From Microbotryum silenes-acaulis (lineage: Eukaryota; Basidiomycota; Microbotryomycetes; Microbotryales; Microbotryaceae), in assembly GCA_003665825.1 (NCBI GenBank), contig QPFY01000009.1, positions 496,001 through 560,000 of the forward strand: a stretch of 64,000 nucleotides of DNA. The letters run 5' to 3'. This document shows, in pieces, positions 22,847 to 34,663 of the stretch. A program made the translations under genes and the position numbers. Position 1 is the stretch's first letter, and each line of letters begins with the position of its first letter. Below the pieces are notes generated by a model, which was given only the letters and a program-made list of their open reading frames with translations, was not told where the DNA came from and did not search any database.

Positions 22847-24155
22847 CTAACGGTCTTCTGCCCACTCGTTCTCCTTCTTGATCTGCGCCTCCTCCTCGGG
22901 CGTAAAGTCGTTGACGATGTTGAACCTGAAGGAAGGGGACGTCGATCGACCGCGCTCAGCGAGTGCCGGGCGACAAGCGTGGACAGTGGGCAGAGCCAGC
23001 AGCTCAAGCAACTTACAGCTTACGGATCTCCTCGGGCTGCTTGCCTTTGATCATGTTGGCGACCGTCTTGCAACCGACATCGCTGTAAACGTGCCCGGCG
23101 GCTGACGTCAAAAAGGGGCCACGCCGGTCGTCGGCCTCGAGCAACTCACAGGAGGGGCTTGATGTCGAGGTAGTTGGCAGCGAGAATGATCTCGAACAAC
23201 ATCTCTTGGTCAACTTGGATGACTGTAGAGAGGTAGGACCAGGCTTCGGGTCAGCCGCTGGCATCGAAAGGCACTCGCGTTGGAAGCTCCCAGCTCTAGG
23301 CAACCGGGGCTTAACGCGAGTCCATCATGCGAGATGTGACATCCCCAAGCACGCCACCACGCGAGACATGACATGTCCTAGCCCACTCACACTTTTGGTC
23401 CCAGTCCGAGATCTCGGTCATCTTTCGCCTCGTGTCGTCGTTCTCCTCGGCAGGCGGGTCGATGTCCTTCTTGTGGTGCTCGCACCATTCCAAGACCTGG
23501 GTCCAAGAGGACCGCCGCGCGCGGAGTAATCAGTCATCGCTCTCGATAGACCCAGCCCAGGAGAATCTGGGATCTGCTCTCGGATCGTTCCCCTATGTGT
23601 GCAATGTCGTGGCAGCGAGTGTCACGCCGGAGGAGGGGCAGCAGCCCAAAGAGGAGTCCAAGTGATGACGCAAGCTCACCTTTTTGAGGACGTTGGACGA
23701 GACGTTGGGCAAAGGGATCGGATGGTCGGTCTCTCCAAGATCTAGAGTGAGAGTCATTGACTCGGGTGTCAGCATACGGCGGTCGGAAGGGGCGGCGACA
23801 TGGGCGGGGAGGGTGTGGTGTGCGGTGCGGTGGGGCTAATGACTGGGCTGGGCCTGGCTCGCGGTGGGTGGGTCGTGCCCGCTGCGTCGTCGTCGTCGTC
23901 AAGGGCGTGAAAGCTGCAGATGGGCGCCAGACGACTGACCCTCGATCATGTTCTTGATCAGAACGGAGCGGTTGGCAACATCCTTCTCGACCTTGAAGGT
24001 CTCGTTGTCGGAGCTGGGTGAGGCGTACAGCACGAGCGGCAACAGGTGTGGGGTCGTGCGACCTGATCTCAAGTCAGCTACTGCTACTGCACGTCATCGC
24101 TCTAGCCAGTTGGTGCTTCAACTCACGTAGAGAGTGTGATCTGGCCGGTCGACAT
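22847..24155 (-). CDS. SKP1: SCF ubiquitin ligase adaptor Skp1
   Basis: Links F-box proteins to cullin-1 in SCF ubiquitin ligases, and has roles at the kinetochore. ATG 24153-24155 ([10 protein letters not shown]). Exons give [20 protein letters not shown] + [51 protein letters not shown] and [19 protein letters not shown]. The last exons read [20 protein letters not shown] and [20 protein letters not shown], ending WAEDR and stop 22847-22849. Length (about 160 residues) and the BTB/POZ-like fold plus C-terminal F-box-binding helices match the family fully. Five or more introns. Confidence 0.97.
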
Positions 24156-24797
24156 GGTATGCAAAAGGAATGGGCTGATGTTGGGAGCAAGAGGAGAGAG
24201 TCAGAGCTGAGTTAGCCACCCTTGTCGCCCCCGTGCGCGCGCGGCACTTGGTAACTAACTCCCTTTGGAACGTTTCGGAATCAGACACGCCCCGTATCCA
24301 GCGAAGCGGATCGAGCTCCGAGACCATCGTGCAACCGCTTGCCCGCTGAGTACACCACCTCAAAACTCCTACCAGCTTTTGAAATCACTGTCAATTGTCG
24401 TGACACGACTTGACACCTAATGCACCCTAGGGAATGCTCGTGGACAGGGGCTAGGTAGGTTCGGGTGATGTCCCCGGACCGTCATCGACGAAAAGCTTGT
24501 TCCCCACAAACCCCAAGTTTCGCGGCGGCGAACGTTCGAATGGCCCAGGTGACTTTCATTCGAGATGAATATATGAAATTTCTCATAGTATGGTGCAGCT
24601 TGTTTACATCTTCTTCTCTGCGTCCCCCCCACGCTCACCCGGCGGGCCCGGCTTATCGAACAGGAGGTAGTCACTAACGACTCCCGAGCTCGATCCGATC
24701 GCCAAACGACCTCCGCCTCCGCCGCCGCAGCTTTTTCTTTCCCTCCCCCTCCCCACTCTCCTTCCCACTCCCATGCGACCTACATCGATACTCAGAG
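24156..24797. other. Divergent intergenic region (SKP1 / RGG gene)
   Basis: About 640 bp holding two divergent promoters. Near 24700-24790 it becomes strongly CT-rich, as expected for the 5' leader of the plus-strand gene. No other feature seen. Confidence 0.45.
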
Positions 24798-27243
24798 ATG
24801 TCTCGCTGCGTTGACTCCACACCCCCGCCGACCCCACCAGGCTTGCTCTTTCCTCTGTCGCCTCCTTTGCCACGAACACCGAGCTCAACACGCCGTACGA
24901 CTGTGGCCGACTCACCTTCGTCGCCCAGTCCCACGAGGTCACAACGTATCTTACCCATCCCAACTCGACGCTTGGGACCGACACTCTTGCCCATGTCCCC
25001 TTCACCTCTCATGCCCGCGTTATGCCTTAGTCCGCCTGACGGTCCCATAAACTCGAGCTCGAGCACGATCGGCGGCGGTTTGCTTTTTGAACCTGACTCG
25101 GTTCGGCGCCGATGGAATTCATCCCTCGAAGAAAGGGGAAGGGCAGTAGCGAATTCGGTGCCGAGCTTGGATCCACGCTTGGAACGAGCCGTTTCTCCCC
25201 TGACGTTGCATACCCCTGAATCACCACCTCGCCTCGGCCAAGCTCGCTCGCTTCATGAGTCCCCGCGCGAAGATTCGGCCGTCGAACTTTCGGCTGGTGC
25301 AAGTTCATGCCACGAGTCGGTCTCGGTCACGGCTACAGCCGGGTTACCGACTCTAGGCTTCCTCACTCTGGACACTCACAAATCTGACCTCTACAAGTCA
25401 TCGGCCGGCCCAAGGGCCGCTGGTCCTTCGGCACACGATCCCGCTTCCACGCCCGACACCGAGCCGAGCTACTGGCGAGCGCCGGTTTCAGCCCCACTCG
25501 AGCGGCGCTCGCTGTGGTGTTGCATTGTGCCCCCACCCCCACCGCTCGCTCGAGCCGACTCGTACCCGCCCTACGTGCCATCGTCGTTCCTTGCTACAGG
25601 TTCCTCACCTCTGCCTCCCCCGACGTCGGTGCAACACTTTTTCGAACCGTCGTTACCCGTGGCACCTCCCCCACTTGAGCCGACGTTACCTTCGAACCCA
25701 TTGTCCTCGTCGACGTCACTTCCTCAACCACCCGCGATCTCGCCTCACCACCAAGAGTCACAGAGCAACATGACGGAACAATCCTCAACAACACCTCGAA
25801 AGATCGTCGTCTCCCTCCCATCTTCAACTGCATCACGCGGTGCATCGTCGGCCAGTCGTGGTCAAATTGACTCAGCATCGTCGACAAAGGGACCCGAAGT
25901 GAGCCAACACGATGGACAATTACAACATCGTACACCACCCTCGTTCAGTATACGAGGATCAGCTTCTAGTACAAGAGGAAGGATTGCACGACAAGGTCCT
26001 GTAACGCGATCGGCTTCGGGGTCGACGTCCTCGACGCCCGTCGCTGCTGCCACTGCTGCAAAGGACTCGGTTGCTACCTCACCTTCGACCGCGCCGATGT
26101 CGTCGGCTGGTATCTACACTTCTCGTTGGGCGACCGATGATACGGAGCCAGCAGCAGCACAATCACCTGCTACGCCTTCGAGGGCCTCGACGAGAGGAGG
26201 TCGGGGTCGTGGTCGAGGCGGGAGGGGGAGAGGAGGCCCGATCACATCGAGTACATCAACTGGGACACCCCCAAGATCTGGAGCTGTCACACCAAAAGAG
26301 GAGAATCAACTCCGCGTTTCACAATCCGAGGCAGATCAACTGCCGAAGAACGAGACTCCCGCTGTCGGAGTTACGACTTGGACCGGATCGGAATCGACCC
26401 CACAAACGAACTGTCATGCCTCATCCAGGAACGTAGACCAGACAAGTACTACGTCTACAACTACAACCGATGAAGCTTCTCTCTCATTATCCAAGCTGTC
26501 AATCGCGGAGGACAAGGACGATGTCAAGACGAGTCCCGGTAATAAAGAACTCCTCGCTAAAAGCTCCCCGGCACCTCGACGAGTCTACCACACACGTGAT
26601 CGAATGTCGACAGGCGGTGTGGCCAAACCACGTATGACGACTGAGGAGCTGGAGGCCAAGATGGCGCGTATGCGTATCGAGAATGAGAAGACGCAGGCGC
26701 AACATGATAAGCTTGAGGCGGAGAGGGCCGAGGCGGAAGAGCAGAAGAAAGCGGCGAAGGCGGCAAGGGGGGAACAACAGGAGGCTGAAGCGGCGAAGCC
26801 GGAGCGGAGCAAGAAGGTGAGCTAACACAACTGGAAGGATGAGAGTGTGATATGAATATATCGGGACCGAGACTGATCTATGGGCTTGCACACGATCACA
26901 GCTACAATCCGACATTGACGCGACCCGAGCTCGTTCAGCAGCGATGAAGATGGCCGCGATTCAAGGACGAGCCTGGGACCAGGAAAAACTTAACCGAGAC
27001 GATAACGACATATCTGCAGCACCGAGCTATCCGTCCGAGGCGCTGGGGCCTTTGGTCAGGGATCATCTGGGGAGGATGATCACTGCGCCGACGGGTGCGG
27101 TCATTCATCATATCGGGGTCAAGGATGACAATGCGGTTTGGGATCGGGTCGAACACTATGAAGATGACTTGGAAGAGGATGAGGAAGAAGCGAGGGCGGT
27201 TGCTGCGCAACTCACGGGGAACAAGTCGACCGCACAGGACTAG
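24798..27243 (+). CDS. Low-complexity RGG-box and coiled-coil protein (RNA-binding, inferred)
   Basis: ATG 24798 (MSRCVDSTPPPTPPGLLF). One long exon to about 26815 and a second from about 26901 to TAG 27241-27243; about 775 residues. The first about 430 residues are Pro/Ser/Thr-rich and disordered. An RGG box (RGGRGRGRGGRGRGG) lies near residue 475. A charged coiled coil (MTTEELEAKMARMRIENEK, then KLEAERAEAEEQKKAAKAA) precedes the intron and continues as LQSDIDATRARSAAMKMAA. The C-terminal about 100 residues are ordered-looking (YPSEALGPLVRDHLGRMI, GAVIHHIGVKDDNAVWDRVE) and acidic at the end. RGG boxes bind RNA and are targets of arginine methylation. No known orthologue recognised. An internal Met before TEQSSTTPRK (about 25770) could start a shorter form. 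Confidence 0.7.
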
Positions 27244-28155
27244 GTTGAAGGAGCTCTCCGCGGCGCAGACGTTTTTGATGATTGGGAGTTTCTGCAGGGG
27301 CAAACTCTGCCTCGACAGATACAAGAAGCACGGGGATGTTTGTAGTGTAGCCTGTATGTACGTAATTGCCGAGAATGATGCCTATGTTATGCAACATGAG
27401 CGCTACGTGACCTTGACAGTCGCCTTTTGTCGCGCCGGCGGACAGGGTGGGCCGTCGTAAATGAAGTGTGCTCGGTCTCGACAGTCTTGACACATTGTCA
27501 GCTGCGATTCTTTGGGATGTCTAGATTGATTTTTAAAGGCCCATGTCTCACAACGGCATTTTCAATTATCGCCGTCGAACGCGTCCTAGCGCTCCTAGAC
27601 TGCTCGTCGCGTCGAATTGCCCAATGCTGGCGCGTAATGAAGGTGTCGCGTCGGTCGCATAGGGGCCGCTGCGAGGCGAAGCTACGTGCCCTGCAGTTAG
27701 GTTTACTCTCAAAGAATCAATGTCTTCTGATTCAGGCAAAGCTTTGTTTGTCTGCAAAGTCGGTTCGGTCACCAGTCCGTCTGCAGTGACGCTGCCTCGG
27801 GTGGAATGAAAGTGAGACACTGCTGCTCTACGACGTGAGCGATCGAGCGGCACGGTAGTAGCAACAGCCGGTGCCGCATCTCTGCCGAGGGCCCGAGTGA
27901 CGGGCATTTCAAGTATTCGGGTGAGGGTTTGCAAGCTTGGTGTATGCAGGTGCGATGGCAAACTAATCCTTATACACTATCCCTGATTTATCGGTCCAAT
28001 GTACGCGATGCTGACTCGCATTTTCGGCGTGCTCAAGTATTTCAGCCCTACCGCAGCCTCGGCGCGCGCGCTGCTCGGCAGCGACTCCGGGGTAAATAAC
28101 CTTGGATGTCCCTTTCCCCTGCTCTCTCTTCTTTTTTGCTGTCCAGCACGAGTCG
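27244..28155. other. Intergenic stretch, about 0.9 kb, no gene recognised
   Basis: Between two plus-strand genes. Contains a 3' UTR-like AT-richer part near 27350-27560. The longest open frame (minus strand 27566-27961) has no motif or splice context, so I do not call it. Confidence 0.4.
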
Positions 28156-29387
28156 ATGTCCTCTCCTGCCCCACCTCCACCGCCTCTTCCTCCGCATGGG
28201 ACGCCCTCCTCTGGTCGCTGCAACAGATCAACAAGTTATGTCGACTGTTCGCCCTCCTCGTCAAAGTCTCGGTCGTCCTCGTCGTCGTCGATCACCGCGG
28301 TGAGCAGCAGCGGCGGCGGAGGCGGCAAGGCACTCGAGAGGTCCAAGACGTGGGAACGACGCGACCCTCTACGCGACATCACCAACACGTACTTTGACGT
28401 CCCTTTTGAGCTTATGACAACTGAATCGAGACGCGATGGAAGACTTCATGTGAGTGTTGCGGTACATCTACCCGAAGTAAAGCCGATTCGCGTCGGATAC
28501 GAAAGGTCGAATCGCGAGTGCTACGCGTTTACGAGCGCGCGCACACCCACACGATTCACCCACTGGTGACCGCGCGCGTCATGGATCGCCGGCGATCATT
28601 GCTCGCTGCAATACTTCTTGGTGTTCATCCCTTGGAACGGAATCATTTCGAAACTTGCACGAACACCATTCACTGTTATGTATAGCGCATTTACTACCGA
28701 GCTGGAAGGCTGACACGCCGCGTGGCTCGGGCACGTCCTGTCTCTGCCCCCCACTTGTGCATTTCGCAGCGCGTCCCGACCCCGTCCAGCGTCGACCCCC
28801 TCTTGACGCCGAGCACATCCCTCGCCGACGCGGCATTACCCTCCCCATTCTCGTCCCTAGGCCGGCCATTACGGTCGACGCGCTGGCTGCGAAGATCGGT
28901 GACGCTCGGCGCAACCCCTAGTACCGCGTTCACGTCGTCATCCTTCTCGAGCCCCGTCACCCCGACCACCACCGGCCTTCCGCCCCGGCCTACCCCACCG
29001 AGCGCATCCGATGAGGCCTTACCATCATCACCAACACGACTCGTTCGGTCATCATCAAGACGAAGATCGCATCCACCGGACGAAGCATCGTCAAGATTCG
29101 AACTGCGATCGACGAGTCGACAGGGGACCAGTCCCAGCGCGTTGAGATCCGGCGGACCGGTAATCGAGCCCCTATCGGAGGAACCGGACTCCGCCGATCT
29201 GAACGAGAATGAGGCTTTCCCCACCGCCCCTTCCTTGCGACGTACCGCGTCGAGCTCGTCCATCGCTTCCGCCTCTTCGACGATGACATTATCCGACACA
29301 TCCAGCTTGTCGTCTTCGTTATCGGCGCGTCGATTGCGGAGAAGAACATCACAAAGCGAAAGTGAGAATAGGGGTCGGTTCCGGTGA
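28156..29387 (+). CDS. Ser-rich unknown protein, about 330 residues
   Basis: ATG 28156 (MSSPAPPPPPLPPHGTPSSG). Exon 1 ends at 28449 after SRRDGRLH; a phase-0 intron (28450-28685) leads to exon 2, RIYYRAGRLTRRVARA, open to TGA 29385-29387. A short ordered-looking core spans the intron (RSKTWERRDPLRDITNTYFD, then VPFELMTTESRRDG). The rest is Ser/Thr/Pro-rich with basic spots, including SARRLRRRTSQSE near the C-terminus. The core is probably the conserved part, since the intron interrupts it in frame. No family recognised and no membrane segment. Confidence 0.6.
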
Positions 29388-29881
29388 CGACGAGGACCCG
29401 GCCCGCGGCGCCCGTTGCGCACTCGGACCTCCTCGATCAAAAAACGTGTGCCTGTGCAACAGCAAGCGCATCGAATCTTACCGATCCTATCAGCTTTAGT
29501 CTATCGTTCTTGTACATGTGCTGAGCATGAGGGCCTTTGCACAGCCAACCCTTTTCTTCTGCCCTTGGGTAATCCGATACGGGGCCTCTTTAGAGCACTT
29601 CATAAAATCTTTCTTTGGGCTGTAGTCATTATTCAAGTATCCTTTCTTCGCAATAGCATCTTTATCGAATTGTTTCAGCACATCCAACTCGGGAGTCTAT
29701 TTTCCGTCACATTCGGAGCCCGAGGGACGTTCATTCTCGGCAGGACCAGAAGTGAGATATCATATCGAAGGGGATGCACTCAGATTCCAGCTGAGCATAT
29801 ACAACATAAAAAAACAACATTAACGAATGAATGTCTCCCTTAAAGCCCAAAAAGCCAATGATACAGAAAGAAAGCCCTCGA
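29388..29881. other. Convergent intergenic region
   Basis: About 490 bp between facing stop codons. It is AT-richer than the flanks (for example 29800-29830), consistent with two 3' UTRs and polyadenylation signals. No gene seen. Confidence 0.45.
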
Positions 29882-32800
29882 CTAAGCCCTAGGGATCAAC
29901 TCGCCCTCACTCCTCCTCCTTCGTTCAGCCATCAAGCTCCTCGTCCTCTCCATCTGCTCGAGCCTCTTCTCCTTCTGCTGCTGCGTCAACCTCAACTCAT
30001 CACTACCTTCATCACTCCCTTCCGAAGAAGCAGCGGAAGATTCCTCGTCGGCGACCACGGAGGCTCGGGCGGCGGTTATGTCGACTGATGCGGAGCGACG
30101 GATCGCTACGGACGACGGTCGCGAAGGGGCTGCGGCACCGAGACTCAATCGACGGACGCTCAAAGCTTTCGAAATAGGTTCGTTTCGGCCCGTCCTAAGG
30201 GTCGACTGACTCGAGGCCGAAGATCGTCTTCGCTCAGAGGAAGGGAGGAGGTCGATCGGCAAGCCGGTCAAAGAGTGTCGTCGGTTGGCCTTGTTGATCA
30301 ACGCTTGAGGGACGTTTCTGAATGAGGCCGAAGACCGACGGGCACGAATTGTCGGTGCTTGCGATTCCTCCGAGTTGCTCGACTCGTTGCCGTCCAACTC
30401 GATCGCTCGACCGTGCAACAACGACGAAGGCGAGCCTGAGGTCGACGAGCCCTCGTCCTCCTCGACGATAGGGGACGGAGGTACCATGGCGCGAGTCGCA
30501 AAGGGTGAAACGAGGGAGAAGATGGGCCTGGTCGCAGAGGGCGTCAACGCGTTCGATCGCTCACGAGGAGGGGAAGGAGGATCCAAAATGGACACGTTAT
30601 GTTTGGCGGAAGGGTTCTCGGCAGGGTTCGGCGACGTCGGCGAGAAAGCTTTGGGGCTTGCGTTGACGCGAGGCGAAGACGTGGGGGAGACGTCCTCGGG
30701 ATCATCGATCGGCGCAAAGCCAGCGTAAGGTCGCGAGGGCATCTCTGGGGAGGGTGCGGTGACGAGGATCTGCGTCGGCGCTAGAGGACGCGAGCTCGTG
30801 GAAGACACCTTGTAGCTCGTCGCGTCGATGGGGACGATCGATTCGGGCAAACCAAGACCTGTACGACTAGGCTTGATTGACTCGGTATCGCTCGAGGCCC
30901 TCGGTGCACCTACCGACTGAAGCGAAGTGCGAATACCCTTGGCCGAGCCGAGATGCCGGGCTGTCATGACCTCGACCGCATCGGTAGGGTTCGAGTCGAT
31001 TGAGTCGCAAGAGAGACGTCGGTGGACGCTGCGATCGGTAGGACCGAACATGCCCATCGTCGCGGCGGCCTTGGGAGGGACCGAGATCGTGTTGGCGCGC
31101 GCAAGCCCAGCCTCACCCATCTTGGGTGTCGGGGGAGCACGACGAGGGGCCATGAAGGACGTGTAACGATCGTCGAGCGAGCCGTACGAGCCGCGTCGGC
31201 TATCGGACTTGCCAGCAAGGAATTCGACGGCCGAACCCATGATCTTGTCGAGGGAGGAGCGCCAGGCTCCGGGCGTAGTCGGAGGGCGAATGCTCGAAGC
31301 GGGTACGGGAGGGGAATTGGAGCTGAGCGTGACCAGATCGAAGTCAGGCAAGGCTTCGCGAGTTGGTGACGTCGGGGTGAAAGGGTGCAACTTGCTCGGC
31401 GATCCAGTCGGTGTCATGTCGGCGCTGTGCTCCGAGTATTGCGAAGGTGTGAGGGGGATGAAGGACATAGCGAGGGGGTGACGAGCGGCTGCCAAGCCGA
31501 AATGTTGACCGTAGCGCTGGGCTTGTTGAGCCTGCTCCCCAGCGAAGACGACGGAGGGCGGGTCGATGCTGTAGCCCGAGATCGACATGTCGTGCGAAGC
31601 CTGTCGCTGTCGAAGACTTCCCGCACCCATCTCGGACTCTTCGTCAAATGTTCCGACACCATCGAAAGAAGTCCACGTGCTGAACGATCCTCGTCGCTCG
31701 GTCATGTCCGCCGTCGCAATGGACTGAGGCGCTTGGATCTGAGGGTTCGCGCTGTCCCATCCAGACGAGTTGTTGAGTTGGTTCAAGCGGCGTCGCCACA
31801 GCGCCTCGGGCTGGATACTGTCGTCGTCTTCGCCGTCATCTTCGACTCGAGCACCATCGCCGAACGGGTTGCCGACCTCGTTGTCGTTGAGTTCTCGTGC
31901 GCTAGGGTACTTCTCATTCCACTTCTCCCGAATGCTGCCACTCTCGCTGCCGAGCTGGTTGCCGCGCGAACGACGCCTGCGTCGTCGCATGATGAAGCAC
32001 CCGCAGCAGCAGCCCAAGAGACCGAGGAGGGCGAAGACGAGGAGGACGGTGAGAGCGAAAGAAGCCGATCGGGGCAAGTTGTGAAAGAGACCAACGCCGC
32101 TGCCGACCTTGTTCGTACCGGTCGAACTTCCCGAGGCCGTGGTCGACGAGGAGGCGGCGGGAGCGGATCCGCCAGCAATGGTCGCCGAGGCTTGAGCGCT
32201 TTCTGAGACGCTCACTCCACCGACGACCAAGATGGGTACAGAACTACCTTGAGCGGCGCCGCTCGACGCTCCAGCAACGGCGGCCGTCGTGGTCGCCGCT
32301 TGAGAGACAGCTGCGATCTGGGTCGAGGATCCTCCGCTGAAGATGTGTTCGGATGATGTGGCAGCCAGACTCGCGTAAAGAATGCTCGGTGTGTTTTCGC
32401 TGTACGAAGGAAAATGTCTCACTGCGTCAGCATCCAGAATGCGGCCATTCGCTCCCACCGAGCTAACTCACTTCGATTGAGCCGCCGCTTGGGTTTGAGC
32501 CACCGCCGCAGGAGGCGAGTTCGCAAGAGGCGAATTCGCAATCTGCGTCGTTGCCGGCGCCGTCGTAGAAGCTATTGCCTGGATCTGAGCTGGAGCCCGG
32601 GTGGTGACGACGGCTGCGATTTTGGTTGCAGAGGCGTTGCTGCCGAAGACTCGTTCGGTTGTGGTGGCCGAATTTTCGGGTCGGAAAGGGTTACCCTGAG
32701 GGACGACGTTCCGTGCAGTCGTGGTACTGAATGCGGAGGATTGACCTGTGTAAGTTTGGATTTTCTCTCTGTCTCCATGATTGTATTGAGGACTTACGCA

Positions 32801-33426
32801 GCTTGGGGTCGAGTTGCAGCAGCAGAAGTGGCCGCAGCGCTGGTAGAAGCGCTAGCTTCTTCGCCGCTAGTCGCGGCATCAGCAGGCTTGACGACCTTGA
32901 CGGGACGTTTCGAAGGGGTCGAGAACTCGGTTTCGACCGATCTTGTCTTGACGGCGAGTGTTGTTCGGGATCGAGTCGCCAAGCGAACGATAGAAGGCTG
33001 CGCAGAGACGAAATGACCGCCTCCGGCTTTAGGGTTGGGAAGTGCCGAGGCGTCGGATTTGGCAGAAGTTGAGACAACGGCTTTGGCGGGTCCCGAAGCG
33101 ACCTTGGTGTTGAACACGGCTTGGCCTCGCACGGCACGAGTCGCAGTGGGTCGAGTAGCGCGGGTTGTAGCGCGGAGGTGGGCGCTGCGCACGGCGGCCG
33201 CTCGAGTTGTCGGTTGGCTCGCAACAATCTTGATGGCGTGCGCTGATGATGTAAAGGCCCTAGGGGAAGCGCTCAATGAAGCAATGGGTTCACCCATGCC
33301 TACAAGTCACAAATCACATGAAAATGGGAGTTAGGGGGGTGCTGCAGTGAACTAGACCGCGATAACCAGGGTGGCTTTGAAGTGGGGTAACTGCTTACCT
33401 TGAGCTCGGCGCTGAACGACAAGCAT
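29882..33426 (-). CDS. Large single-pass membrane protein with Ser/Thr-rich ectodomain and long cytoplasmic tail
   Basis: Start used: ATG 33424-33426 (MLVVQRRAQ, spliced to GMGEPIASLSASPRAF). An upstream ATG at 33657-33659 (MDRPRVPFPPVITFVYLVHV) could splice in frame and supply a weak signal anchor. Exon 2 (about 33303-32790) and exon 3 (about 32745-32470) are Ala/Ser/Thr-rich, mucin-like. The last, very long exon runs to the stop at 29882-29884. A transmembrane helix (SFALTVLLVFALLGLLGCCC) lies near residue 400 and is followed at once by a stop-transfer cluster (MRRRRRRSRG). The roughly 700-residue tail is Ser/Pro-rich with many R-x-x-S sites (RRGSFSTW, RRLSCDS, RRSSASF) and a charged C-terminal coil (QQQKEKRLEQMERTRSLMAE). 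The layout resembles fungal cell-surface sensors (Wsc/Mid2/Axl2-like architecture), but no conserved cysteine domain is visible. Confidence 0.72.
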
Positions 33427-34663
33427 CCTGTTGATGTAGTGTGGAGGTCGGAGGCGGGAATGATTTGGTTCACGGAACAAAAAGAGGCAAGATCACAAGA
33501 AAATGAGACCTTGACTTTGGTAGAGGTAGCGACCGAGGGGCAGAGGAGATCGCAGACGTACTCGTGGTAGTGACGGAGCAGGGTTCGGTTCGGCCGGGGG
33601 ACGTGAACCAGGTAGACGAAGGTTATGACGGGAGGGAAAGGGACACGAGGGCGATCCATTCCCCCAAGTGAGTCCGAGTTCTTCCATCGCCACGTTGGCT
33701 GGACAGACAACTTTGAGGACGATGGCTGTCCCATCCGCCACCAGTCTCTCGAGAGGTCTCTTGAGAGCAATTAACGACCGGCGTAGGAGGCCAAAGAGTT
33801 GAACGAGGGGGAAGGCGCGCGCGCTTCGACGCGCCCTCGTCACTCGTCGGGCGAGATGGCGGGTCTATGCGACGCAGCGCGCGCCCCCGCTTGCCCGCGC
33901 GGCCGCTTGGGCCTCGTCCTTCGTCCTTTTGGCCACCAATTAATACCATGATCCGACACTCAGGCGGTTGGCGATTGAGCTGGCTGGTAAGCAGGGATGG
34001 ACCTGGAGCAGAAGATGGTGAATTAAGCACGGAACAGTCCGCAACTGTGCGCCAGAAGCTCGCAGAGTGGACTTTCCGCACAAAGTCCGAGACAGCCCAC
34101 AGGCCAGAACATCCGGCCGGCCCAACCTGGCCCGAGTGGCAGCGGCGCGCGTTTGATCAAGGCATTCCACTCTCGCAGAGCTGCCACCTTTTGCAAGACT
34201 CGTGCATCCGTTCCACGGGGTTTATTAAGTTGAATGGGGTATTCGGTCGTACAGCTCATCCTTGATGGGTTCCAATGGATCCCGGCAGTGACATCTCCTC
34301 AGGCCCAGGTGTAAGCGCAGCGCCAAGCCATGTTCGGGATGTGATGTCATCACGCCTGCAGAAGAACCTCAGGTCACGTGCTCGTGGACGGAGCGACTGG
34401 GCCGGCCTCCCGATGGCTTGCTCGCGGCACTCGATGACTTAAGTCCCGCATTACAAAAAGGCGGGCATGAGGTGTAATAGCGACGTGTTTTGGTATTGTG
34501 CGAGAACAACGGAGAAGAAGGGTAGTAATGGTACAAGGGTGCGTAGCGTTTCGACAGCGGGAGAGAGAAGAAGATCTCGGCGACGTCCGAGTCATGCTTC
34601 TGAGCCTCAACCTGCGCGCGCATGGCCTGCAGCCCAGTCATCATCGCTCGGTCTTGGACAGAA
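33427..34663. other. Intergenic stretch upstream of the membrane-protein gene
   Basis: About 1.2 kb between the CHO1 stop and the start used for the large membrane protein, both minus strand. It holds a possible upstream first exon of the membrane protein (ATG at 33659), its promoter and the CHO1 3' UTR. Open frames at 33867-34265 have no motif support. Confidence 0.4.

Noticed and set aside
33867..34265. Plus-strand open frame of 132 codons as a gene
   Set aside because: Composition looks like noncoding GC-rich DNA, it has no motif, and it lies between two minus-strand genes in their UTR/promoter DNA.
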